Part shown: in pieces, positions 47,925 to 60,492 of the stretch
Layout of the letters: each line of letters opens with the position of its first letter
How positions within the stretch are numbered: the first letter of the stretch is position 1
Assembly (NCBI GenBank): GCA_030407085.1
Contig: CM059585.1
Location: 65,273,501-65,337,500 of the forward strand
Direction: 5' to 3'
DNA: 64,000 nt
Origin: Trichopria drosophilae
Taxonomy: Eukaryota > Arthropoda > Insecta > Hymenoptera > Diapriidae
The notes under the pieces: generated by a model
Database searches by the model: none
What the model was told of the DNA's origin: nothing
Seen by the model: only the letters and a program-made list of their open reading frames with translations
Position numbers and translations under genes: made by a program

Positions 47925-50900
47925 ATGCAGAACGGTGAAGGGATTCATCTTCCACCTCCATCAACAATACTTCAGAGAATTGTTGATGGTTACGTGTACA
48001 ATCACGACAACGTTAATGAGAAGAGGAATAAAACGTAAGCATTTTGCCAGTGTCAGGTTACGCTCGAGAGCCCTTATACCTTGCTATGGGGTATTTTTAT
48101 CCGAGACAAGCAATTAAACAGGAAAATGATTTAGCAATTAATGTACCTTTCAGATACGTCAGATGCCAAGACCGCAAAAATTGTAAAGGACGCGGGTATT
48201 TTTTGGGAGACATGTCGCCCGAAAACTTTACATTGACACACATCCATACGCACGTATCGAAACCTAGTGCACGAAGAGAGGCCCAATTTCGCAATGCACT
48301 CGCACAAAGTGTCATGAACAACACCCACGAAGGAAACAAGCTCATATATGACAGGGTCCGCATAGAGTAAGTTGAAGGTAATGAGGCTCACTCGCAAAAT
48401 GAAATACGACAGTCAATTTCATAACAAATGATATTTGAAGTACTAATCATTTTTACTACGATGCTGAAGGCAGCCACCTGGGAAATCCAGTAGCGTAGTA
48501 ATAAGTCTTCAGAACATATACTTCTTTATCCCTACAATTATTGAAACCCTATAATTTCAGCACTTTTGCGAGTGAGTCTCCTCAAAGGCAACAGTTTATA
48601 TTCAATTTAATTACAATCGAACATCATTACATCAAAAGTTTTTATCAGTCATCCAGAAGCTGCTGTGGAGCTTACGTTTAAAAGAGTGGAGTCCATGATG
48701 AACCGTATTAGGAAGAAATTCATTCCTCCCTCTCCTCGCACTTTTGCCGATCTTATGATCAGTTTGCGGGATGATGAAAGGTGGAACAACGTTCTCATTT
48801 ATGGCAACAGGAGGTTACGTCTATTTACGTGCGAGATATTAGGAAAACCAAATGCCATTTGGGGAGATCCGGAGTACATTGCACTCTTCCAGCGAGACGC
48901 CGACGACGATGATATTATTTTCCTCGTTGATGGGACGTTTATGGTTGTCCCCAACATTGAAGGGGCTTACCAATTGGTCACAGTAATGTGTTTTCGATTC
49001 GGGAAGGTACTGTATTATATCTGTTCATAATTGAATTGAACTGTATAGGAATTCAGAAACATTTCTGAGGTAATTTATTAGAACTAAACTATTTCTTATA
49101 TTATTGGCTACTGAATAGGTGATGTTGGGTAGATTATGTTACTAAAATTCAGTTAAAATAGATACAGAACGTACAAATTGAATTACCGGTTACAGATATG
49201 ACAGATTCAGGTTCTCTAACCTGTTATTCTATGCATAACTTCTGCATCCATTTTTAACAGTTCCTAGCAGCAGAATGTATCGAAAATCGTTTATTCCGAA
49301 GCCAATAACATAAGAAATAATTCAGTACAAATAAATTACGTGAAAAACGTTTCGTAATTCCCGAAAATTGTCGAAAAATTTTTTTGCTCTTCAGCCCTCA
49401 TATATTTGCGCGCTAGGGCCCATAACGGTGCTCTGTGCTGGATTGTTTTTGAGCTACAACACCGGAAGTGCTTTATTATTACAAACTACGGCTTTAATTT
49501 TAATGTTACAACAATGTCATAAATACGCTAGTAAGCTATAATATTCGTAGATGGCGGGGAAACTTACTTTGGGTGGTTATGATTTTTTTCGCGTCGCAAA
49601 AAAAAATATTGAAATATGACCTTTTTATTAGGTATTTTGGATGATTAATTCTATAATTAATTACGCCGCTGATAATACACTAATTCGAAAAAAGGAAGTT
49701 TCCCCACGATTCTGATATCAAGCTGATTATTTTAAGCCTCATTGATCATGTTTTATGCCGATTTCGAGTCGCAGTTTGTAATGAATGAAACCAACGTGAG
49801 CGCCCACTGTAATAGCGACTTCTCCTGGTTGTCAAGTCTTACAAATATAGTTCGACGTTATGCCACATACAAATTTCAGGTGGCGTGACACTCGCGATAC
49901 TGTCCTCCGGTAAAATTGCAACGCACTTTTAAGTATTAACACATTCTTATGCAGGCCCTTCCCCTTTGTTGGGCACTGATGTCCGGAAAGACGGAGGCGG
50001 AATATACCGAAGTATTTCGGGTCATCAGGCGCCAAGTGCTGGGAAATCTTCATCCAACGGTTATAATGACCGATTATGAGAAGGGGCTGCAAAATGCCTT
50101 GCAGAACGAATTCCCTGGGGCTGATCTAGATGGATGTTTCTTCCATTATGCACAAGTAGGTACATTTATATAAACGTTGTAAAACGAAAATATAAACAGC
50201 ATTTTATGTACCGGTAGAAATGACCTAAAACAGGCTATTATACCACCATCCGCCATCGAGCTATAATGTACTCATTATTCGCCTAGGGTAATTGAGTAAT
50301 GACTCCATTATTGCCCGCTGTGTCGTGCCGCAGAATGTTCTACTTTAGCCCCTCTCTACGCGTGAATAAAACGAAGTTGTGTCTATGTGACATCAAATAT
50401 GGTGTACACCATGGGAGATATATCATCTTTCCTCGCGACGATTGCCGTAATGACACGCCTATATCTCCCTCGATGTATAATATACTATTATATACGTAAT
50501 TGTTACAGGCATTGTTTAGGCGGTGTCTAAAATTGCGGATATCCTCATCAATAAAAGCCACGACTTGCCCAGAAGGCAATGAGGTGTTTCGGCGAATAGT
50601 ATCACTTGCCTTACTTCCGGCAGATCGAATTCTACAGGGATTCAGATACGTGGTTAGAAACACCTCCGAGGACGTTCAGCTGGCTCTGCAGCCATTTCTT
50701 ACGTATTATAACGACTACTGGTTGCAATTAGTCACTCCTGAAAAATTTTCCGTGTACGGAAAAATTGTCCGAACGAACAACGCAATTGAATCATATCATC
50801 GTCAGTTGTCGCTGAAGGTTCCCAAACATCCGACAGCCTGGAAATTTTTTAGTTAAGATTAATTACTTTCAAATTATTTTTATTTAACGAAGTTGTATGG

Positions 50901-52302
50901 TAAATAAATTTAACATCGAGATTCCGATTAAACTTTATAAGAAGTTCAAATATGCTATTAAGATGCTTCTGCTAATATTTGATGAGGCTAGGGTACTTAT
51001 AAGAAATGTTATCCGCGATTAGATTTTTCCTTACGCCTTTCATACGTATACTGAAAGTATTTCTGTTTTTCGAGTTCATATAATCATGAAGTTCAATTTT
51101 CGTAGGCATGATGAACAATGTACAAAGTGCTGCAATGAGTGATTTGGCTCAGCTTCGAAATGGACGCGAATACTTTTTTATTCTTCCGGAGTATCCTTAA
51201 GTATAAACATTTTTTAATTTTTTAACTATCAAGATTTCGCGTATCTCTTAGCGTTTTCGAAATATTTTAGAATTTAAAAAATATTTATTTCTACAAATGT
51301 TCAAAATTTATCTGCATGTATGCGTTAATCGACTCGAGGTTAACCCTCCTTTTTAAAACCTCCAAAATTTTTTTGATTTCGCGTATCTTTTGCCATTTTC
51401 GAGATATGAGATAATTTTCAAAATTTTCGAAATTCGTTTGTGTGTATCCGTTAATAGACTCAGATTTCGCGAATCTCGTGACGTTATCCAGATAATTAAG
51501 AATGTTTAACAATTTTAACGTGAAACACAAATATCATATTACATTGCTGACATTGGTCGATAGTGGCAGACCAGTAGTCTGTGTCACGCGCGGACATTAT
51601 TTCTAGTTAAGCATCCTTGTTGGGAAACACTACTTGGATAGGTGACCACTTGAGAACAGGTCATTTAAGAAAAATAAGTTAAGAGTATAATTCAACTAAA
51701 TACAAACTAATATAATTAAAAATAAAAAACAAATTGTTTGTTTTTATAAAAAGAGGAAAAAATTTATGAACAAAAAAGTTAACATTTTCTATGTTTCTTA
51801 ATTCTTACTGAAGAAAGGGAAGGATTCAGATAGAGAATTCGGAAGTATTGGAAATTTCTATGCTTCTCAATTATTTTGGTTTGCTGGTTCCTTAAAATCA
51901 CAATTCAGTATGACCTATTAGGCGTTAATGGACTCAATTTTTTTTCTCAAATATTACAAATGTAACCATCAGGATTGTGTCTAATATTTCGTGATACAAA
52001 CTTCTTATTTTTAACTAACTAATGATATCCTTATACGTGCTGTTTAATGCGTTGAAGCAAATAGCGAGGTTGCACCCCAAGGAGAGATTGCGGCCCAAGA
52101 ACAGGTTGCAGACCAACAACATGTTGCGGACCAAGAAGAAGTCGCGGTCCAAGAAGAGGTTGCGGCCCAAGGAGAGGTTCCAGCCCAAGAAGATGTTGTG
52201 TCCCAACAAGAGATTACAGACGTTGTTGCAAACGCGCAAAGAGACTGTTCATCGCCATTATCTGAATTGCAGTACGAAGATATTGAATATCTTGAATTTT
52301 AA
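47925..52302 (+). CDS. MULE transposase-derived gene with FLYWCH-type zinc finger, apparently intact
   Basis: Exons 47925-48034, 48154-48366, 48649-49006, 49955-50155, 50509-50851 and 51106-51190 join in frame through GT..AG introns. A possible last exon, 52065-52302, also fits in phase, giving 515 residues. If it is not used, exon 6 ends at TAA 51198-51200 (439 residues). FLYWCH-like finger at about residues 25-75: IVDGYVYNH, YVRCQDRKNCKGRG, then HIHTH. MULE core: IIFLVDGTFMVVP (Asp near 202), VIMTDYEKGLQNAL (Asp near 267), GCFFHYAQ, then LALLPADRILQGFR and RTNNAIESYHRQL. The last exon would encode about eight hexapeptides of the type EVAxQE and end YEDIEYLEF. The final join (GA/GTATCC donor, AAATAG acceptor) is weak; the others are consensus. 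No stop or frameshift is seen, unlike every other transposase here. It lies in the palindrome spacer. It could be an active element's gene or a domesticated one. Confidence 0.78.
51201..52064 (+). other. possible last intron of the MULE gene
   Basis: Contains repeated GCGTATCTCTTAGCGTTTTCGA-type blocks (51230-51500) related to 34361-34420, then the 5S-like repeat at 51555-51660. Confidence 0.4.
51555..51660 (+). repeat. 5S-rRNA-like repeat, second copy
   Basis: GTTAAGCATCCTTG, TACTTGGATAGGTGACCAC and TTGAGAACAGG match the A box, C box and 3' part of 5S rRNA. The sequence upstream (GACCAGTAGTCTGTG) also matches the copy at 34209-34320, so both belong to one dispersed family. Confidence 0.6.
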
Positions 52303-52426
52303 AATAATCGTAACTGCATTTGTTACTTATAAACTTTAAATTTTATAATTTGTTAAATTACAAATATAACTATTAACGTTAATGTAAAATGAAAATTATG
52401 TCTGCTAAATCAGTCATTATAGAAAA

Positions 52427-52894
52427 TTTGTTCATACAAATCACGGCATGTCAGTCTCGAAAATGCCAATAATACTTATTTTATAAACGCAGATAATTTT
52501 ACACGTGGGTATTCCATATTATTAATAAAGCGATTGAATGCCTTAGCGGCTATGTAATCGTAACATTGTCTTGAAACGGTTTTGATCCTTTTAGGTACAT
52601 TAGTTAATTAATTTTTTCGTCCTAGTGTGAACCATGCTGGTGTTAAACGACAATAAATTATTTTTTAAGACATAGGTAAGTGAAGCTTGAACATATCTCT
52701 GTCTTATATCTAATAACTCAAGATCAGCATATATATTGTATGTCGGATATAGTCTATTTTTACCTAGAATAACTTTTAGTATTCTCTTCTGTATTACTTC
52801 TAATTTAGTTAAATATTTATTATAAAGTCCACCCCAAACAACAATTCCATAGTGAAGACGGGAAGAAAAAAGAGCATGATATGTACTTAATAGA
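52427..52894 (-). pseudogene. internal fragment of the non-LTR element
   Basis: Matches the RT thumb/C-terminal region from STYHALFSSRLHYG to the stop and on to GAACAAAT in the 3' UTR, equal to about 40110-40572 of the left copy. Both its 5' part and true 3' end are missing. It sits exactly at the inner edge of the right palindrome arm. Confidence 0.85.
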
Positions 52895-54283
52895 GTAAAA
52901 ACAAATTTCGAGTTCATCTGAGGGAAGGAAATATTAAAAGTTTAGCGAATATGCCTACAACTAAATAGGTATTTTCTGGACATATTGTTGTTTATAATTA
53001 TATCCATAGTATAAAAAAATATACGTTTAAACGATTTATAACTCCCGTATATGTTTACAGTAACATTTTTTAAAATGTTTTGAATGATTAATTATAAAAA
53101 TACAGGTAAATAAACATTGTATGCGGTTGCCGAAAATGGTTTCGGAGATCACCAAGCTTCGGAGATCACAAATCGACATATTATTAGATTTTAGATAAAA
53201 ATCGAATGCTGTAACGAAAAATTCTTCTAACACCACTTTAGGACTAATTAGTACTTAAGTTTTAAGGCCGTAGGATTCGATTTTAGTATGTTAATACATA
53301 TTTATTGTTAAAAATAGGTGGCTTCGGAGATCACCCGAATTTTTACTCGCAAAAAATGACAATGTTTGAGTAATTATATAAAATCAAAAACATTTTTTAC
53401 ACTCAATTGGCCTTATACAATATAAGTAGTATAGCTTAAAGTTATTTTTCATGCATTTTAAAAAATTATTTGTATTCTTTTTGTACGTTATAATGAATAA
53501 TTACAATGAAATGCAATTTTTATAAAAAACATGCAACGACTTTGCAAACGCGTGTTAAGCTATGAAAGTGACGTATTAAATTTTCTATATATACGTCAAA
53601 AGTTAGCTAATATATTCTAGTTTAAGAATTAATTTATTCAAAATTGCAAAAAATATACGTTATATTGGAATTTCATTGCGAATCTTGGAAATAGCGATGG
53701 CGACGCATTTCAGGGTCCCATTCAGGAGAATTACCCATATCAGCGCGTATCTGGTGTACGTGAATTCGAACAGTATGTATGATGGAAAAGTGAAAAACAT
53801 ATGCAGTATTTTAGTATGAAATTGAAAAGGTGGCTTTGTGAATGAATGAATAAAAATTTATTTAACATTTCCTGTACAACTATACATTGCATATATATTA
53901 CATATAGTGTCTTTACACTGGAATGTGTATCTCACAAGGGCAAGGCCTGGCTGTGAGAAAAGGTGACCATGAGTGTCACCTAAGCAGATGTTAACAATAT
54001 TTAACATTTTTCACGTCGTAGATATTATAAAGTGAAGATTGCGCAGTGCTAACAAAATTTTACATTTTTCACGTCATAGATATTATAAAGTGGAGATTAC
54101 GCAAAGCACATTTGTTCATACAAATCACGGCATGTCAGTCTCGAAAATGCCAATAATACTTATTTTATAAACGCAGATAATTTTACACGTGGGTATTCCA
54201 TATTATTAATAAAGCGATTGAATGCCTTAGCGGCTATGTAATCGTAACATTGTCTTGAAACGGTTTTGATCCTTTTAGGTACA

Positions 54284-56578
54284 TTAGTTAATTAATTTTT
54301 TCGTCCTAGTGTGAACCATGCTGGTGTTAAACGACAATAAATTATTTTTTAAGACATAGGTAAGTGAAGCTTGAACATATCTCTGTCTTATATCTAATAA
54401 CTCAAGATCAGCATATATATTGTATGTCGGATATAGTCTATTTTTACCTAGAATAACTTTTAGTATTCTCTTCTGTATTACTTCTAATTTAGTTAAATAT
54501 TTATTATAAAGTCCACCCCAAACAACAATTCCATAGTGAAGACGGGAAGAAAAAAGAGCATGATATGTACTTAATAGTTGATCATAGTTTAGAATTTTTT
54601 TCAACCTGACTGCTGCATAAGTTAAGTACCTAAGTTTATTTAGAATAATTTGGGTGTGATAGTCCCATTTCATGCGCGAATCAAATTCTATGCCGAGGTA
54701 CCTTGTATGCAGTTCTTGGCGTATTTGAGGACATTGACAGTAGTTAAAATTACTATTACAGCTCGAGTTACTATGTCGTTTGACACACCAGTTCCTTGGT
54801 ATACTGTCATGGTAGTACCCAAATGGAACGATTACAGTCTTCTCTGGGTTTACCGTCAGATGATTGTCGGCAAACCAGGAGCACACCGAGTTAAACCTGT
54901 CCGACGCCGTTTTAGACAGGTCCTTCCACGATTTCCCTTTCATATATATCACTGTATCATCCGCAAAAGCCAGTACTTCATCGTTAACTACATCAAACAA
55001 GTCGTTAATATATATTAGGAACAATAAAGGTCCCAATATCGACCCTTGCGGTACTCCACGGGATATTAAACATCTCTCGCTGATATTGTTTCCTACTTTA
55101 GTACTTTGGTATCTGTTTGGTATCTGGTTATAAAGATAACTTTCAATTAATTTTAATGGAAAACCCCTTACACCAATATTATACAGTTTTTTAATTAATA
55201 TTGTAGGGTCCAACGTATCAAACGCTTTTGCCAAATCAACGAATATGGCTGCACAAGGTTCTCCGGGTTCAAGTGCTAAGTATATATTCTTTGCTAATTC
55301 TTCAATAGCCGTCTGAGTGGATTTCCCCGGTATGAAACCAAATTGCTTTTTATTTAATATGCTATGTAAAGTTAAAAATTTTGAGATTCTATTTTTAAGA
55401 CTAACTTCAAAAAGTTTTGAAATTATAGGCAATAGGGAAATAGGTATTTAATTTGCTATTTGCGTCCTGTCACCTGTTTTATAAATTGGTATTATTATTG
55501 AATATTTGAAATGAAAAGGGCATATTGCAGTTAAGAAGGCTAGGTTGATAATGTATGATACTGGTCCTGATAGGAATTCTGTAAAATTTCTGTATATTAT
55601 TGGTGTTATTTTGTCATGACCCGGTGACTTATTAATTTTGAGACGTTTCATGTAATTAGCGATTTCTCCTGGTGTTGTATCGAATAACACTATCGAGTTT
55701 TTCACCGATTTTTTACAACTAGTAACTAGATCTGAATTTTTAAACTTAGCTGCCAAACCAGCTCCCACTCGAGAAAAGTACTTATTAAATTCGGTAGCTA
55801 TTTCATTTTTGTCAGATACTAACTTATCATTAACCCTTACATTAATGAAGTTTGTTTTATTAGTTGGATTACCTTTTACTATTTCATTTATTGCATTCCA
55901 TAATTGCCGTTTATCCGTTCCTGCTTTCATTACCTTTCTTGAGTGGTTGCTCATTTTGACTTCCTTAACTAACCTAACTATATTATTCCTAGCTTTAATA
56001 TAATCATCACGAGCCTTGTTCTTATAGCTACTATTTGTCATTTGTTTCCATTTTTTATACAATTTATCACGTTTACCCATTTGGTCTATCAAGTATTGAG
56101 ATAACCACTCCTTCTTCTTTCGATGCGAAGTAACGATTCTGGTTACTGTTGATGATTCAATGTGTTGAGTGAGTCTCTTGATGAATTGATCGGTTACTAA
56201 ATTCACATCGGTCTCATTATAAACTACATCCCAGGTTTCCTGTCGTAGAGCTGATCCGAGAGTTTTATAGTTCACAAGGGAGTACGACGTTCCGTCCTTC
56301 CTCGATACGTTAGCTTCTAGGTCCTTTCCTGGCCATGTTAGTACGATTGGATAGTGATATGATATTAAGTCACTTTCTACAACATAAGCTGATATTTTAC
56401 TTATTTCCTTACATGTTTTTATAAAGAAATGGTCTATCCAGGTTCCTTTATTTCCTGTAGGATGAGTAATTGCATTTATTGCCGAATTAAATCCCAGCAA
56501 GCTGAACATGTTTTTGTATTCGTCAATAAGATCATTATTGCTTAGCAGGTCCACATTTATGTCACCATTATATGCCAA
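54284..56578 (-). pseudogene. Jockey/CR1-like non-LTR retrotransposon pol, right arm
   Basis: Both frames (55448-56578 endonuclease end plus linker; 54284-55432 reverse transcriptase) translate to the same residues as the left-arm copy, including the shared TAA between them at 55448-55450. Same truncated 5' edge and same 3' tail (to about 53850). Confidence 0.88.
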
Positions 56579-56584
56579 AATAAT

Positions 56585-57170
56585 GTAACGCCTTAATTCT
56601 TAACAACGCCCATGTTTGATTATTGATGCAATTGAAGTAGGTATTTTTTTTATGAATTTGTATATAAGAATAAAGTAATATTTATCCGTTTCAATATGGT
56701 ACTTTTCGCAAAACGATGAAATAAATTGATTAATGAAATTGTTCTTAATATATAGTGTACCGTCGGGTAAAACTTTATTAGCAGGATTTTTGTTAAATTT
56801 TACGTACCATTTGGTAGCCGAGTGGTCTAAGCGTTGGAAAGTTAAAATTTTTTTTGGCGTTCGCGCCCAATATGGGACGATTTTTTTTTCTTTTTTCTTT
56901 TCATAATAACGATCATGCTTATCAAATTGTTTATTGGACAATTTAATAGTACATTTTTAAAATTTATTTTGGCACACGTAATGTTAAAGCAAATACTAAA
57001 ATACTCTGTTTTGATTCCCACAACATTTATTCCATTAAATATTATTAATTCTGGCTTTACAGCATTTTTATACAAATATATTTAAGTTGCAATCCTAATT
57101 AAAAGAATTATTATTATTATAAAAGCAGTTTCGTTGGATTCAATACATTGCCTATTGTCATCCATTAGCA
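56585..57170 (-). repeat. single tRNA-like unit of the right arm
   Basis: Counterpart of the three tandem units at 36241-38105. The tRNA-like part reads on the plus strand at 56812-56880 (GGTAGCCGAGTGGTCTAAGC). A second, convergent tRNA-like sequence is on the minus strand at 57722-57793. Confidence 0.75.
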
Positions 57171-58539
57171 AAAATTTCCGTATTATAATCGCGAATAATA
57201 AAATTTTGATTTTTTTTATGTGAAAAATGTATAAATTGAACTTAAATCATAAAAGTTGAACAAAAAGAATTATTAATTAACTTCTGAAATCTGAATTTAG
57301 AATTCTTTGGTTCGATGTATATGACTGAATCGCATTTTATAGATTTTCAATATTAAAAACACTCGAATTGGTTAAAATACAATAACAATTGATATTGGAT
57401 TGCATGAATAAATTTAATACATTGCTTTTGCATATCTCCTTAAAAGAAGTAAAGTTTCTTTAATATATTAATTAAGAAATTAAGAATTTCAGACATGTCA
57501 ATAAGTTAAAAATATTTTTGAAAAATAAATGATTAAAATAATGATTCTTTTAGTTAGGGTTACAACTGATATAGTTTTATAAAAATAATTCAAAGCCAAA
57601 ATAAATGAAGAAAACATAAACATATGTTAAATTATCTGATAAATAATTTTCATATACACAATCTTTATTATGCAAATAAATAAGAAAAAAAGGAATTTTG
57701 TTGAAAAAAAAAAAAAAAATAAATCGTCCCGTACTGGGCGCGAACACCAAAAAACTGCGCCACATTCCAGCACTTTAACCACTAGGCTACCAAGCATTAC
57801 GAAATTATGTATGTAGTAATGTTGTATATGAACATCGGCAGAAGAAATTTGTTTAATGAAAAAATAATTAACATTAACAAGAGAAATAAAGAAAGCAATC
57901 TATATGTAATATTGAAAATTACATAATTTTAAAAATTGAAAAAAAAAAATTATTCAGGATAGTTGAAACTTGGCTAGCATATTTTTGAGCATATTTTTGA
58001 GCATATTTTTGTTCATACAATGAAATTAATATCTTATTATCAATATTATTTTTAATTAATTATTCTTTATCGAATTGAATTTACATTAAAAAATAATTCA
58101 TTTCGATTAAAACAACTTGATTTATGAAAGTATGAATTTTCCTGATAAATAACAATAATTAATTGAATCTTCATTTTGAATTTCGCGCCTAGATTTATTC
58201 CAAAATCATAAGAGAAATGAAAATTCAGGATCGAATCGGGAGCCACATATTATATTTATGTTCTTTATAGTATAGAAATTCGCGGAAGGATACGTTCGGC
58301 AAATTTCCTTTTAACAGCGTCTGCAGAGCTCACACAGGCACGCCGACTTTGCTAGTGTGAGTGCGGTGGGGATATCACACGGGCACGTCGACTTTGGTAG
58401 TGTGAGTGCGCAGGAGAAATTGGAAGGGGTCGAAGGGGACGAAATCTCCGTGGCTGGAACGCGGTGGGGATGTGAATTCTCCTGCTCTGGACACTCTTCT
58501 TTACCGACCGGAGCAGTACTGGGGCAAGAACATTTGTCG

Positions 58540-58690
58540 GCAAAACGACGGTTCGGCAAATCGAATTTCGACAAATCGACATTCGTCAACTCGATTTTCG
58601 GCAAATCGAATTTCGGTAAAACGATTTTCGGCAAAACGATTTTCGGCAAAACGACGGTCGGCAAAGCGAATTTTCGGCAGAACGATATTC
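58540..58690 (-). repeat. 15-bp minisatellite, right arm
   Basis: About eleven units of TTCGGCAAAACGATT type, two more than in the left arm. Confidence 0.7.
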
Positions 58691-59780
58691 GGCAACTCGC
58701 TATCACCCCAAATCCGATTCGTTCCGAATGAGGGTTCCGATTGAGACCGTTTGACATTTCCACTTCAGATCGAATCCGATTCGTTCCGATTGACAGTTCG
58801 GATTGAAACCGTTTGAAATGTCTACCTGGATTGATGCCGTTTCGTTCCGATTGATCGTTCGGAATGAGTCCGATTAATTCTGAATAAATGATCGGATTGA
58901 ATCCGTTTGAAATGTCGCCCTCGGATCGAATCCGATTCGCTCCGAATAAAATTTCCGATTGCAACCGATTGAAACCGACGTCCGATTGAGTCCGATTGTA
59001 TCGGGGACAAATTGCGGATTGAAACCGAATAGGTCTGATCGAGTCTCATTAGGTCCGATTGAAGTTCAATCGGAAATTTTTACCAGGGTAGTCGGCAGGT
59101 GAGAATTTCCAGCAAATTTGCTGCCTGTGTGATGACGCATATTCCGTATTTCTGCCGACATATCTGCCGCCTGACTTTTCCTTTATATGCGGCAATATGC
59201 AGCAGATCTGGCTGTCTGGGTCTGTAAGGGCATTTTTAATTATTATAGATGGTATTACTCTTGTCCAGTGATACTTTGATTGTCGGCCACGCTCGTCCCA
59301 ATGTAGTGACACCCGACGGCGTCAAGTCCCCTGGTAAAAATTTCCGATTGAACTTCAATCGGACCTAATGAGACTCGATAAGACGTATTCGGTTTCAATC
59401 CGCAATTTGTACCCGATAAAATCGTACTCAATCAGACGTCGGTTTCAATAGGTTGCAATAGGAAATTTTATGCGGAACGAATCTGATTCGATCCGAGGGC
59501 AACATTTCAAACGGATTCAATCCGATCATTTATTCAGAATGAATCGGACTCATTCTGAACGATCAATCGGAACGAAACGCAATCAATCCAGGTAGACATT
59601 TACAAAAGGTTTCAATCCGAACTATCACGGAACGAATCAGATTCGATCTGAAGTGAAAAGTTCAAACGGTTTCAATCCGAACTATCAATCGGAACGAATC
59701 GGATTCAATGCAAAGCATATATTTCTAACGGTTTCGATCCAAACAGTGAATCGGAATGATTCCGAATCATTCCGAGGTAG
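58690..59780. mobile_element. foldback repeat of TCCGATTCG units
   Basis: 58690-59085 and 59335-59780 are inverted copies, both ending at CCCTGGTAAAAATTTC around a 250-base centre. Arms consist of degenerate units with GAATCCGATTCG and GAAACCGTTTGAAATG. The left arm of the palindrome carries only part of it. Confidence 0.7.
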
Positions 59781-59809
59781 AAAACTCAAGCTTTTGTAGA
59801 GAGTGAATA

Positions 59810-59833
59810 GTGCTTTTTTTTTTTTTTTTTTAC
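59810..59833 (+). repeat. poly-T run
   Basis: About 20 consecutive T at the edge of the BEL/Pao fragment. Confidence 0.7.
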
Positions 59834-59912
59834 TATGGTACTTAAGTAAACTTTATTGCAGCGTTCAAGCACTCTTGCTTAAGCGTTCATAGAGAGCGAA
59901 TAAAATGTTTTT

Positions 59913-60290
59913 TTATTTCTGTACACTATGTAAGTAAGCTTCATCGAAACATGCAGTACTCTTATTTAAGCGATCATTAAGGGTTTGCAGAGCGTGTGCG
60001 AAAAGTAACACAACCACGCTTAACTCTAACCGTGGTATACTGAGGGCTTTGATTGGAGCTACCTTTGTCTTTGACATGGTAAGTGACACCTTATGCTCTC
60101 CCGTTACCGTCGTAATACTCAGATGTACTACGCCTGCGTAGGCCGCGTTCGAAGCGTCTGCAAATCCGTGCAATTGACAGCCTAGCACTCAGAACCGAGA
60201 TAAGTCCACCTTAGAATTGAACAGTGACTAAGATCAGGAAGCTGTTTTAAGAAGGTGGTCCATTGTGATCGGAGATCCGCTTATAATTAC
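59913..60290 (-). pseudogene. BEL/Pao retrotransposon pol fragment
   Basis: Reads SQWTTFLKQLPDL, SILRWTYLGSE, a frameshift, then QLHGFADASNAAYAGVVHL and SKTKVAPIKALSIPRLELS. That order is the start of the RNase H-side domain of Pao/BEL polyproteins. No LTR, protease or integrase was found nearby, so it is a short fragment. Confidence 0.8.
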
Positions 60291-60492
60291 GGCTACAGGT
60301 ATTAGACGGTAGCACTTTCCGGGCTCGCGAATTTCTGCATATGACGGACAAGTGAATCACTCGACAGTCCCCTCTCACCCACCGGTTGCCCTACGAAAGA
60401 AGGTGGAAAGATTTACGTACGAGTAGCTCTGGCTCGGTCGATAACTACGTGACTATTTTCCATCCTCTGATACTCGCGACTCCGACAAAGAA

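Larger units (their letters stand above)
52895..59225 (-). repeat. right arm of the giant interrupted palindrome
   Basis: Reverse complement of 33700-41785. It contains one tRNA-like tandem unit, the same non-LTR element and the 15-base minisatellite. It lacks the MITE and the 5S-like repeat of the left arm. Confidence 0.88.
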
